From assembly GCF_014203015.1 (NCBI RefSeq), contig NZ_JACHIB010000001.1, positions 124,001 to 188,000 on the forward strand: 64,000 nt of DNA, in the 5' to 3' direction. Source of the DNA: Castellaniella defragrans. Its GTDB lineage: Bacteria; Pseudomonadota; Gammaproteobacteria; Burkholderiales; Burkholderiaceae_B. Within the stretch, counting starts at the first letter, position 1, and every line of letters starts with the position of its first letter. This document shows positions 13,484-21,239 of this stretch, in pieces. The translations under genes and the position numbers were made by a program. The notes below the pieces were generated by a model, which was not told the DNA's origin, did no database searches, and saw nothing but the letters and a program-made list of their open reading frames with translations.

Positions 13484-14329
13484 CTAGGCGTCCAGCCCCA
13501 GGTTGGCGCAGATCTGCGCCACCGCGTCGGCGTTGTTCAGGGTGTAGAAATGCGCCCCCGGCGCGCCCTGCTCCAGCAGGCGCGCGGTCAGCCGCGTGAT
13601 CACCTCGATGCCAAAGGCGCGGATGGACGCCTTGTCGTCGCCGAAGTCCTGCAGCCGCAGCCGCATCCAGCGCGGGATTTCCGCCCCGCACATGGACGAG
13701 AAGCGCGCCAGCTGGGTGTAGTTGGTCACCGGCATGATGCCCGGCGTGACGGGGATGTCCAGCCCTTGCGCGCGCACCCGGTCGACGAAATCGAAATAGG
13801 CGTCCGGATTGAAGAAATACTGGGTGATGGCGCCGTCGGCCCCGGCCCGGACCTTGTCCACGAAATGCCGCAGGTCGGCCGCCGCGCTTTCGGCCTGGGG
13901 ATGCATTTCGGGATAGGCGGCGACCTCGATGTGGAAGTGGTCGCCGTAGTGCTCGCGCACGAAGCGCACCAGGTCGGCGGCGTGGTGCAGCTCGCCCGTG
14001 TCGCCGCCCATGCCCGAGGGCAGGTCGCCGCGCAGGGCGACCAGGCGGCGGATGTCGCGCGCGCGGTAGTCGTCCAGGATGGCGCGCAGTTCCGCGCGCG
14101 TCGCGCCGATGCAGGACAGGTGCGGCGCCACGTCCACGCCCAGGTTCTGCAGCATGCGCACGGTGTCGGCCGTGCCGGTGCGGGTGGAGCCGCCCGCGCC
14201 GAAGGTCACGCTGACGTAGGCCGGCCGCAGGGCCTCCAGCCGCTTGGCGGAGCGCACCAGGCGTTCCTGGGCGGCGATGTCGCGCGGCGGGAAGAATTCC
14301 AGGCTGATCGCGGAGGCGGAACCGTTCAT
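13484..14329 (-). CDS. metF: Methylenetetrahydrofolate reductase
   Basis: 281 residues beginning MNGSASAISLEFFPPRD, the typical MetF opening. SVTFGAGGSTRTGT, PHLSCIG, LVALRGDLP, AYPEMHP and QYFFNPDAYFDFVDRV are the expected flavin and folate-binding motifs. It reduces methylene-THF to methyl-THF for methionine synthesis. The start codon overlaps the stop of the holin-like gene (ATGA), and ahcY lies upstream in the same direction, so the three probably form one methyl-cycle operon under the SAH riboswitch. Confidence 0.95.
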   Translation of the reverse strand: MNGSASAISLEFFPPRDIAAQERLVRSAKRLEALRPAYVSVTFGAGGSTRTGTADTVRMLQNLGVDVAPHLSCIGATRAELRAILDDYRARDIRRLVALRGDLPSGMGGDTGELHHAADLVRFVREHYGDHFHIEVAAYPEMHPQAESAAADLRHFVDKVRAGADGAITQYFFNPDAYFDFVDRVRAQGLDIPVTPGIMPVTNYTQLARFSSMCGAEIPRWMRLRLQDFGDDKASIRAFGIEVITRLTARLLEQGAPGAHFYTLNNADAVAQICANLGLDA

Positions 14330-14661
14330 GAGGTCAGCAACCCCGCCAGGGCCGTGGACACGATGCTGTAGACGATCGCGCCGATCACCGCCCACCAGAA
14401 GCCGTCCACCTGGAAGCCTTTCAGGATGGAGCCGGCGAACCAGAACACCAGGGCGTTGAGCACCAGCAGGAACAGGCCCAGCGTGACGATGGTCAGCGGC
14501 AGGGTCAGCAGGATCAGCAGGGGTTTGACCACGGCATTGAGCAGGCCCAGCACCAGCGCGGCGATCAGCGCCGAGCCGAACGAGGCCACGGTGATGCCGG
14601 GCAGGATGTAGGCCACGACCAGCAGGGCCACGGCGTTCAGGATCCAGACGAGCAGCAGCAT
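14326..14661 (-). CDS. Phage holin family 4 / YvlD-like membrane protein
   Basis: 111 residues, almost entirely hydrophobic, with four predicted membrane segments (about 3-25, 28-50, 55-78, 87-108) and the conserved GLLNAVVKPLLILLTLPLTI stretch of the phage_holin_4_2/YvlD family. The function is unknown; despite the family name there is no phage context. It sits between ahcY and metF, an arrangement I recall from other Burkholderiales, with a 4-base overlap into metF. Confidence 0.85.
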   Translation of the reverse strand: MLLLVWILNAVALLVVAYILPGITVASFGSALIAALVLGLLNAVVKPLLILLTLPLTIVTLGLFLLVLNALVFWFAGSILKGFQVDGFWWAVIGAIVYSIVSTALAGLLTS

Positions 14662-14704
14662 GATGGAACTCCCGGAAAAAGGATCGGAATCGGAGGCGCC
14701 CGAT

Positions 14705-14720
14705 CCCCGGCGCGCCGGGG
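14705..14720. other. Perfect 16-base GC palindrome between ahcY and the holin-like gene
   Basis: CCCCGGCGCGCCGGGG lies 17 bases beyond the ahcY stop codon in the 75-base gap before the holin-like gene. It could form an intercistronic hairpin that attenuates or stabilises the ahcY message. No T tract follows, so I do not call it a terminator. Confidence 0.4.
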
Positions 14721-14736
14721 GCGGGGCGCACGGGGA

Positions 14737-16143
14737 TCAATAGCGGTAATGGTCCGGCTTGAACGGGCCTGCGACCGGCACGCCGATGTAGTCGGCCTGC
14801 TTCTGCGTCAGCGTCGTCAGGCGCACGCCCAGCTTCTTCAGGTGCAGGCGGGCGACCTTTTCGTCCAGGTGCTTGGGCAGCACGTAGACCTGGCCGGTCT
14901 TGTAGTGGTCGCCGCGCGTGTACAGCTCGATCTGGGCGATGGTCTGGTTGGTGAAGGACGCCGACATCACGAAGGACGGATGGCCGGTGGCGCAGCCCAG
15001 GTTCACCAGGCGGCCCTTGGCGAGCAGGATGACGCGCTTGCCGTCCGGGAAGATGATGTGGTCCACCTGGGGCTTGATTTCCTCCCAGGGCAGGTCTTCC
15101 ACCGAGGCGACGTTGATCTCGCTGTCGAAGTGGCCGATGTTGCAGACGATGGCCTGGTCCTTCATGCGGTACAGATGGTCGCGGTCGATGACGTGGTAGT
15201 TGCCGGTGGCCGTGACGAAGATGTCCGCCTGCTCGACCACGTCGGCGTCGTTCAGGTCCACCACGCGGTAGCCTTCCATCGAGGCCTGCAGCGCGCAGAT
15301 GGGATCGACTTCCGTGACCCAGACCTGGGCGCGCAGGGCGGCCAGCGCCTGGGCGCAGCCCTTGCCCACGTCGCCGAAGCCGCAGACCACGGCGATCTTG
15401 CCCGCGACCATCACGTCGGTGGCGCGCTTGATGCCGTCCACCAGGGATTCGCGGCAGCCGTACAGGTTGTCGAACTTGGACTTGGTGACCGAGTCGTTGA
15501 CGTTGATGGCGGGGATCTTCAGCTCGCCGCGCTGCGACATCTGGTAGAGGCGGTGCACGCCGGTGGTGGTTTCCTCGGTCACGCCGCGGATCTGCGCCAG
15601 CCGCGTGGAATACCATTTCGGGTCGCGGGCCAGCTGCGCCCGGATGGCGGCGAACAGCACGCGCTCTTCCTCGTTGCCGGGGCGGGCGATGACCGAGGCG
15701 TCAGCCTCCGCGCGCGCGCCCAGGTGCAGCAGCAGGGTGGCGTCGCCGCCGTCGTCCAGGATCATGTTGGCCTGCTCGCCCGGCCAGTCGAAGATGCGGT
15801 GCGTGTACTGCCAGTAGTCTTCCAGGGACTCGCCCTTGACGGCGAACACCGGCGTGCCGCCCGCGGCGATGGCGGCGGCGGCGTGGTCCTGGGTGGAGAA
15901 GATGTTGCACGAGGCCCAGCGCACTTCCGCGCCCAGGGCCTTCAGGGTCTCGATCAGCACCGCCGTCTGGATGGTCATGTGCAGGCTGCCGGCGATGCGC
16001 GCGCCCTTCAGGGGCTGGGACGCGGCGAATTCTTCCCGCGTGGCCATCAGGCCGGGCATTTCGGTTTCGGCGATGGCGATTTCGCGGCGGCCCCAGTCGG
16101 CCAGGGCGATGTCGGCGATGACGTAGTCGTGTGCAGTGCTCAT
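14737..16143 (-). CDS. ahcY: S-adenosylhomocysteine hydrolase
   Basis: 468 residues, the proteobacterial length. Visible motifs are [16 protein letters not shown], the NAD-binding [29 protein letters not shown] with the active-site lysine, [12 protein letters not shown] and [14 protein letters not shown], ending in the usual KPDHYRY. The enzyme splits SAH to adenosine and homocysteine and keeps methyltransferases free of product inhibition. The leader carries an SAH riboswitch that should switch expression on when SAH accumulates. It is the first gene of the probable ahcY-holin-like-metF operon. Confidence 0.97.
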   Translation of the reverse strand: MSTAHDYVIADIALADWGRREIAIAETEMPGLMATREEFAASQPLKGARIAGSLHMTIQTAVLIETLKALGAEVRWASCNIFSTQDHAAAAIAAGGTPVFAVKGESLEDYWQYTHRIFDWPGEQANMILDDGGDATLLLHLGARAEADASVIARPGNEEERVLFAAIRAQLARDPKWYSTRLAQIRGVTEETTTGVHRLYQMSQRGELKIPAINVNDSVTKSKFDNLYGCRESLVDGIKRATDVMVAGKIAVVCGFGDVGKGCAQALAALRAQVWVTEVDPICALQASMEGYRVVDLNDADVVEQADIFVTATGNYHVIDRDHLYRMKDQAIVCNIGHFDSEINVASVEDLPWEEIKPQVDHIIFPDGKRVILLAKGRLVNLGCATGHPSFVMSASFTNQTIAQIELYTRGDHYKTGQVYVLPKHLDEKVARLHLKKLGVRLTTLTQKQADYIGVPVAGPFKPDHYRY

Positions 16144-16240
16144 GGTGATCCTGTAGAGCCTGCGCCGGCGAAGGGGGCGTCACGGCCGTGCCCACCCCCG
16201 CCCGCGCAGGACGGCGATGGGCGCCGTTTGAAGAAGGAAT

Positions 16241-16307
16241 CCCGAGCCTGGCGGCGCGGGCGGGATCCATCGGATTCCACCGCCGCACCGGTGCAGCGCC
16301 CCTCGGG
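16241..16307 (-). ncRNA. SAH riboswitch aptamer in the ahcY leader
   Basis: Read on the reverse strand, the leader begins CCCGAGGGGCGCTGCACC and ends GCCGCCAGGCTCGGG. CCCGAG and CTCGGG pair as P1, and the conserved GGCGCTGC and CCAGGCTCGG blocks match the published SAH (adenosylhomocysteine) riboswitch consensus. Between them is a GC-rich variable hairpin. The aptamer starts about 10 bases after the -10 box and ends about 97 bases before the ahcY start. In this class ligand binding raises expression of SAH-recycling genes. The expression platform is unclear; an ACGGCG/CGCCGT hairpin follows but has no T tract. Confidence 0.9.
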
Positions 16308-16316
16308 CAAGTCCGA

Positions 16317-16322
16317 ATTATA
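16317..16322 (-). promoter_or_regulatory. -10 box (TATAAT) of the ahcY promoter
   Basis: A perfect TATAAT on the reverse strand lies 9 bases before the SAH aptamer, so transcription should start almost exactly at the riboswitch. The -35 region is poor, with no hexamer close to TTGACA at 16-18 bases. Confidence 0.7.
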
Positions 16323-16363
16323 GCGTGGGCGTCCCTGCCATGGCGGAGACGCCCGCGCGGCGT

Positions 16364-18295
16364 TCAGGACGCCGGCTGGGCGGGCAGCCGCGACGCCGGC
16401 AGGAAGGCGTCGGAGAAGCAGACGCTCTCGTCCAGCCCCTGGGCGATGAACGCCGGCGCCGCGGCCTCGACCATCCGCACCGAGCCGCACAGATAGACCT
16501 CGTAGCCGCTCAGGTCCGTGAAATCGGCCAGGATGGCTTCATGCACCAGGCCGGTGCGCCCCGTCCAGCCATCGCCTTCGGCGGGCTCGGAGAGCACCGG
16601 CACCACGGTGAAATTGGCGTGCTCGCGCTGCCACTGCTCGCAGCGTTCGAGCATGTACAGGTCCTCGCGCCGGCGCACGCCCCAGTACAGCCGCATGGGA
16701 CGCTGCACGCCGCGCGCGAAGGCGTCCTCCACGATGCTCTTGACGGGCGCGAAGCCCGTGGCGCCGGCCACGAACAGGATGGGCTGGCGGCTGTCGCGCA
16801 GCGTGAACTGGCCCAGCGGCCCCTCGAAGCGCACCACATCGCCGGGCTTCATGCCCTGGAACACGTGGGTCGTGAAGCGTCCCCCCGGGACGAGGCGGAC
16901 GTGCAGCTCGATCAGCGCGTCCGCACCGGGCCGGTTGGCGAAGGAGAAGGCGCGCCGCTGGCCGTCGTCGAGCACGATGTTGATGTACTGCCCCGCCTCG
17001 AAGTCCAGCGCCGCGCCCTCCGACGGCCGCAGGACCAGGAGCATCACGTCCTGGGCGAGCGGCTCCAGGCGCTCGACCACGGCGGTGTATTCGCGCACGG
17101 TGCGGGCCGTGCCCGCGCCCGCGACGGCGTCCTCGACCTCGACGACCATGTCGCCGCGCGGCACGGCGCAGCACATCAGGGCCATGCCGCGGGCCTTCTG
17201 GGCATCGGTCAGCGCGCCGGGGCTGTAGGGCCGGTGGTCGTAGGCGCCCTGCTGGACGGTGCAGATGCACAGGCCGCAGGCGCCGTTGCGGCACTCGAAG
17301 GACAGCGGCAGGCCTTCCCGCAGGCCGGCGTCGAGGATGGTCTCGCCCTCGCGCGCCTGGAACTGCGCGCTCGTGCCTTGCCCGCCGTGGATGACGAGCC
17401 CCGCCATGCGCCGCTCGCCGCGCCGGAACCGCGGCGGCCACCAGGGCAGCAGCGCGAGCAGCACGGAGCCGCCGACCACCAGGGCCCACACCCAGGCCAT
17501 CGGCCATTGCGTCATCAGCGGAAAGACCGCCATGTAGAACCAGTCGGGCTCGATCCGGGCGACGGCCCGGGCCAGGTCGCTGACCCCGCCCTGGCTGTGC
17601 ACCGGCGCCACGAACGACAGTGCCACCAGCGTGGCGAGCAGGCCGGCGGCGATGGCCCGCGGCGGCGTGGTGCGCGCCTTGGGCACCCGTTGCGCGTGGA
17701 TCGACATGACCATCAGCACCACCAGCGGCAGGCCCACGTGCATGAAGGACAGCAGGGTGAAGAAGCGGTTGCCGACGTGCTCGGTGTAGAGGAAATTGCG
17801 CATCAGCGCGCCGTCGAAGATCGGCAGCCAGTCGAGCCATTCAAACGTGGCCACGGTGACGTACTGCGCCAGCTGGTCCCAGGGCAGCATGTAGCCGTTG
17901 ATGCCCGTGGCGTAGACCATCCAGATCAGCATCACCCCGGTCATCCAGGAGAACCAGCGGAACCCGCGGAACCGGTCGAAGGCGAAATAGCGCAGCATGT
18001 GCAGCGCCATGGTGAGCACCATCGCGTCCGAGGCGTAGCGGTGCACGCTGCGCAGGATGCCGCCCAGCCACCATTGCGTGGTGCTCAGCTCGATCACCGA
18101 GTCGTAGGCGTCGACGATGCCGGTCTCGAAGAACACGTAGAGGTACAGGCCGCTGCCCCCCACCACCCAGAACAGGAAGAAGGAGATGGCGCCCAGGTGA
18201 TAGAAGGGATTGATGCGGTCGCCGAACGCGGCATTGAACATGCCTTCGACGCGCAGGAAGAGCCATTGCAGCAGGCTCTGGATTCTCTTGATCAT
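16364..18295 (-). CDS. Cytochrome b6 - [2Fe-2S] ferredoxin - FAD/NAD(P)H reductase fusion
   Basis: 643 residues. Residues 1-285 are a cytochrome b6-like membrane domain with two His pairs 14 residues apart (His85/His99 and His186/His200), the bis-haem spacing of b6. Residues 297-390 are a plant-type ferredoxin with cysteines 335, 340, 343 and 375. Residues 395-643 are a ferredoxin-NADP reductase module (RAFSFANRP, VAGATGFAPVKSI, YLCGSVRMVEAA). Electrons could pass from NAD(P)H through FAD and 2Fe-2S to membrane haem b, or the reverse. An AAGGGA ribosome site precedes the start. It lies 10 bases after the subunit-I-like gene and ends the operon. Confidence 0.85.
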   Translation of the reverse strand: MIKRIQSLLQWLFLRVEGMFNAAFGDRINPFYHLGAISFFLFWVVGGSGLYLYVFFETGIVDAYDSVIELSTTQWWLGGILRSVHRYASDAMVLTMALHMLRYFAFDRFRGFRWFSWMTGVMLIWMVYATGINGYMLPWDQLAQYVTVATFEWLDWLPIFDGALMRNFLYTEHVGNRFFTLLSFMHVGLPLVVLMVMSIHAQRVPKARTTPPRAIAAGLLATLVALSFVAPVHSQGGVSDLARAVARIEPDWFYMAVFPLMTQWPMAWVWALVVGGSVLLALLPWWPPRFRRGERRMAGLVIHGGQGTSAQFQAREGETILDAGLREGLPLSFECRNGACGLCICTVQQGAYDHRPYSPGALTDAQKARGMALMCCAVPRGDMVVEVEDAVAGAGTARTVREYTAVVERLEPLAQDVMLLVLRPSEGAALDFEAGQYINIVLDDGQRRAFSFANRPGADALIELHVRLVPGGRFTTHVFQGMKPGDVVRFEGPLGQFTLRDSRQPILFVAGATGFAPVKSIVEDAFARGVQRPMRLYWGVRRREDLYMLERCEQWQREHANFTVVPVLSEPAEGDGWTGRTGLVHEAILADFTDLSGYEVYLCGSVRMVEAAAPAFIAQGLDESVCFSDAFLPASRLPAQPAS

Positions 18296-18305
18296 TGGAT
18301 TCCCT

Positions 18306-19742
18306 TCAAGCCTTCGAGTCGCGCGCCGCCGGCGGGCGCATGGCGCGGATCGCCACCACCACGAACAGCAGCCCTCCGATGATGGCGATGAGGCCGCCCA
18401 GCCCCATCATGCCCATGCCGACCACCTCGCCGGTGCTGCGCAGCACCTGCTCGGCGCCCGCCACCTTGCGCTGCACCCCGTAGCCGCCGGACCAGACCAG
18501 CCCGGTGATGTGGATGAGCTGCCCGATGCCGTAGAGCCAGGGCTGCCAGGTGGCCATGCGGCCCTGCGGCGCGCGGTAGCCCAGCGCGGGCAGGACGCGG
18601 TAGACCACGCCCATGAGCGCCAGCGTCACGCCGACGATGCAGCCATGGTAGTGGGCCGGGATGCGCACGTTGCTGCCGGCGATGAAGATGCCGATCACGC
18701 CGCCCGCGGCGAACACCAGCACCGAGGCGAGCAGCGCCGCGCGCAGCGGCCGCTGCTCGGGGGCGCGCAGCCGCACCGCGAGCGCGCCGTAGACCACCGA
18801 CAGGCCGACCGGCAGGATGGCGGGGCCGCCGCCCAGGCGCATGGCCCAGGTGAGCAGGGCGCGGTGCTCGACGGACGCCACGTCGTGGGCGAGATAGGCG
18901 TAGGGCGTGACGAAGACCCCTGCCAGCGCCAGGGAGAACATCATGACCGTGACGCGCGGCGTCAGCACGGAACGCGCGCCGCACGCACTGGCCAGCCACA
19001 GCCAGGCCACCAGCATCAGCAGGGTCCAGGTGAACTGCAGGGCATGGCCGCCGCCCCAGAACAGGATCTCGTAGTAGGCCTTGCCGTGCAGCGAGGTGGG
19101 CAGCACGGCCCAGGACCAGGCGAAGCCGAGCACGCCGACGGCCGCGGCCACGGCGGCCGCGCCCAGGCCGAAGCCCAGCGCGCCCCGCCCGTCGTAGCGC
19201 ATGCCCAGCCGGGGCGCCGCCAGCAGGCTGCGCAGCACCAGCAGCGTCGCGCCCAGGCCGAACATCACCAGGCCCGCCAGGAACAGCGGCGATTCGAGCA
19301 CCGGGATGTAGTTGGCCATGATGGGCTGGCCCGGATTCAGGAAGGGCGCCAGCGCCATGGCGAGCGTGCCGGCGGCGGTGATCCACAGGCCCGGCCAGGC
19401 CAGCCATTGCGCGCGCGCGGTGCCGTACAGGCTCCAGAGCAGGCCGGCCATGGCGACGAACCAGACCAGCACCGACAGGTCCACGTGCAGCACCAGGGAA
19501 ATCTGGAAGAAGTCGGCGGCCGGCAGCCAGCGGTTCACGTAAGGGGTGCGCGAGGCCACCAGCAGCACCGAGAAGATGCCCGAGCCGATCAGCGCGGCCA
19601 GCCCGAGGCCGAGCCAGCCGCGCCCCAGCGTCAGGCGCGCTTCGCCGGAGACGTCCAGCTGGTAGTCCGCGCCCAGGCGCGCCGGCGGCGGAGCGGCCGG
19701 GACGCCTTGCAGGCCCGGCACATGACAGGGGTTCGCGCTCAT
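18306..19742 (-). CDS. Haem-copper oxidase subunit-I-like protein without the His-His copper pair
   Basis: 478 residues with about twelve membrane segments and an HCO subunit I pattern: His86 (LHVDLSVLVWF), His233 (GGGHALQF) and His364/His366 (HYHGCIVG). The adjacent His pair that completes CuB in true oxidases and NO reductases is not seen; only isolated His286 and His293 lie in that region (AHDVASVEHRALL). It may therefore bind haem but not form the usual binuclear centre. Automated annotation would probably call it a cytochrome c oxidase or cbb3 subunit I. The start overlaps the stop of the preceding small gene by ATGA. Confidence 0.72.
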   Translation of the reverse strand: MSANPCHVPGLQGVPAAPPPARLGADYQLDVSGEARLTLGRGWLGLGLAALIGSGIFSVLLVASRTPYVNRWLPAADFFQISLVLHVDLSVLVWFVAMAGLLWSLYGTARAQWLAWPGLWITAAGTLAMALAPFLNPGQPIMANYIPVLESPLFLAGLVMFGLGATLLVLRSLLAAPRLGMRYDGRGALGFGLGAAAVAAAVGVLGFAWSWAVLPTSLHGKAYYEILFWGGGHALQFTWTLLMLVAWLWLASACGARSVLTPRVTVMMFSLALAGVFVTPYAYLAHDVASVEHRALLTWAMRLGGGPAILPVGLSVVYGALAVRLRAPEQRPLRAALLASVLVFAAGGVIGIFIAGSNVRIPAHYHGCIVGVTLALMGVVYRVLPALGYRAPQGRMATWQPWLYGIGQLIHITGLVWSGGYGVQRKVAGAEQVLRSTGEVVGMGMMGLGGLIAIIGGLLFVVVAIRAMRPPAARDSKA

Positions 19743-20242
19743 TGCAGGACGATGCCTCCCTTGTCGGCGTTGAAATCGATCACCAGCACCTGGGCCGGCG
19801 CCAGCGTGACCACCGCCTCATGCTGCTGGACGGCTCCGCGGGCCGACTGGTCGTCGCGGAAGCGCACGGCGATGCGGTGCTCGCCCGCCGGGACGTCCAG
19901 GCGCCGGTACAGGGTGGAGGCGCCATCGCGCGACAGGCCCGAGGGCGCGGAGACGTGGCTGACCACCTGCCGGCCGTCGAGGTCCACCTCGATGCTCACC
20001 GGCGAGCGTTCCCGTTCGCATTTCGCGGCCCCGCGCATGTTGGGCGCGAGCTTGGCGAGTTCTTCGGCGGTGTAGGGCCGGCAGTCGGCCAGCCGCGCGC
20101 CGTGGTGCATGAAGCTGACCTTGATCTGCGCCATGTCGGGCCCCAGGGGGTGGTAGACGGGCCAGCGCGAAAAGACGCCGATCGCCACGGCGAAACAGCC
20201 ATACAGCAGGGCCTGGCCAAGCCAGTCGAACACGCGCCTCAT
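19739..20242 (-). CDS. Small membrane-anchored protein of the NOR-like cluster (orf1 position)
   Basis: 167 residues. One N-terminal membrane segment (about 8-27, GQALLYGCFAVAIGVFSRWP) is followed by a soluble, probably periplasmic domain rich in beta strands (VSIEVDLDGRQVV, YRRLDVPAGEHRIAVRF). I do not recognise the fold. An AGGAG ribosome site precedes the Met. Its place just after a SenC gene matches the position of the orf1 reported in norSY-senC-orf1 clusters of ammonia oxidisers; whether it is homologous cannot be judged here. It is coupled to the next gene through ATGA. Confidence 0.7.
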   Translation of the reverse strand: MRRVFDWLGQALLYGCFAVAIGVFSRWPVYHPLGPDMAQIKVSFMHHGARLADCRPYTAEELAKLAPNMRGAAKCERERSPVSIEVDLDGRQVVSHVSAPSGLSRDGASTLYRRLDVPAGEHRIAVRFRDDQSARGAVQQHEAVVTLAPAQVLVIDFNADKGGIVLQ

Positions 20243-20341
20243 CGGGGCTCTCCTAGGGAATGGGGGCTTGCGTCTCCGGGCGCCGGCGCCGCGATCCGGC
20301 CGCGGGGGCGGCGCCCGGCACGCGGATCGGACGCGCGTGCG

Positions 20342-21214
20342 TCAGGCGATGCCACGGTCCCTCTTTTTGGCTGAAATCCTGCGGCTCGTGCGCCATTCGT
20401 TGATGAAGAAGGCCATCATCAGGATGAAGAAGGTCGCGCCGCCGGCGATCTGGACCGGCAGGGTGTAATCGACCCGGTAGGCGCCGGTTTCCGGATCCAG
20501 CACCGTGCACATGATGCGGATGCGGTCCATCAGGTTGTCGAGCACGGAGTTTTCCGCGTTCATGGGCAGGCCGGCGAGCAGCATCTTCAGCGGCTCGCCC
20601 AGTTCGCCCGCCACGACGTCCTCGCCGTAGATCTGGCGCACGATGCGCCCGTCGGCGTCGAGCACCGAGACCTGGAGGACGTGGTCGAAGCCGGCCGGCG
20701 TGGCCGCATAGGCGAAGCCGAAATCCGCTGTCAGCGCGGGGACGATGGCCGCGGGCGGGCTGAGGAAATCCCAGTTGGGCGTCGTGATGCCGTACTGGGT
20801 GGCGAATGCCTTGAGCGCCTGCGGCGAATCCGCGGGCTGGTTGAAGCCGATGCTGACGACGTTGAACTGGCTGGCGCCCACGCTCTTTTGCAGGGCCTCG
20901 ACGGCTTCCTGCAGCGAACGGGTGGTGGCGGGACAGATCTGGAAGCAGCCGGTGTAGATGAAGCTGACCAGCAGGGGCTTGCCGCGGAAGGAGGAAAGGG
21001 CCACCGGGCGGCCCTGGCGATCCAGCAGGATGTGATCGCCGACCTGCCGCCCGAGCGCCGCCTGGCTGAGGCGCAGGGCCTGCCCGGGATCCAGCCCGGG
21101 ATTCCCGGCCGCCTCGGCGCGGCCCGCGGCCGGCGCCGCCATCAGCGCCAGCCCCAGACCGCATGCCGCAAATCCCCGCCATGCGCGGGAGAGAATCGAC
21201 CCGCCGGACCCCAC
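20342..21214 (-). CDS. SCO1/SenC family copper chaperone with C-terminal membrane anchor
   Basis: 290 residues from a GTG start. A signal-like N-terminus (GLGLALMAAPAAGRAEA) leads into a thioredoxin fold with the SCO copper motif CFQIC (Cys-x3-Cys) in SFIYTGCFQICPATT and the distal His in FDHVLQVS. The C-terminus adds a membrane helix (GGATFFILMMAFFINEW) and a basic tail, which most SCO proteins lack. SCO proteins insert copper into CuA sites, which fits the CuA subunit encoded two genes upstream. The gap to the next gene (20243-20341) is the only sizeable one in the cluster. Confidence 0.88.
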   Translation of the reverse strand: MGSGGSILSRAWRGFAACGLGLALMAAPAAGRAEAAGNPGLDPGQALRLSQAALGRQVGDHILLDRQGRPVALSSFRGKPLLVSFIYTGCFQICPATTRSLQEAVEALQKSVGASQFNVVSIGFNQPADSPQALKAFATQYGITTPNWDFLSPPAAIVPALTADFGFAYAATPAGFDHVLQVSVLDADGRIVRQIYGEDVVAGELGEPLKMLLAGLPMNAENSVLDNLMDRIRIMCTVLDPETGAYRVDYTLPVQIAGGATFFILMMAFFINEWRTSRRISAKKRDRGIA

Positions 21215-21239
21215 TATCTTCCCCGGTGCGCCCCGCGCG

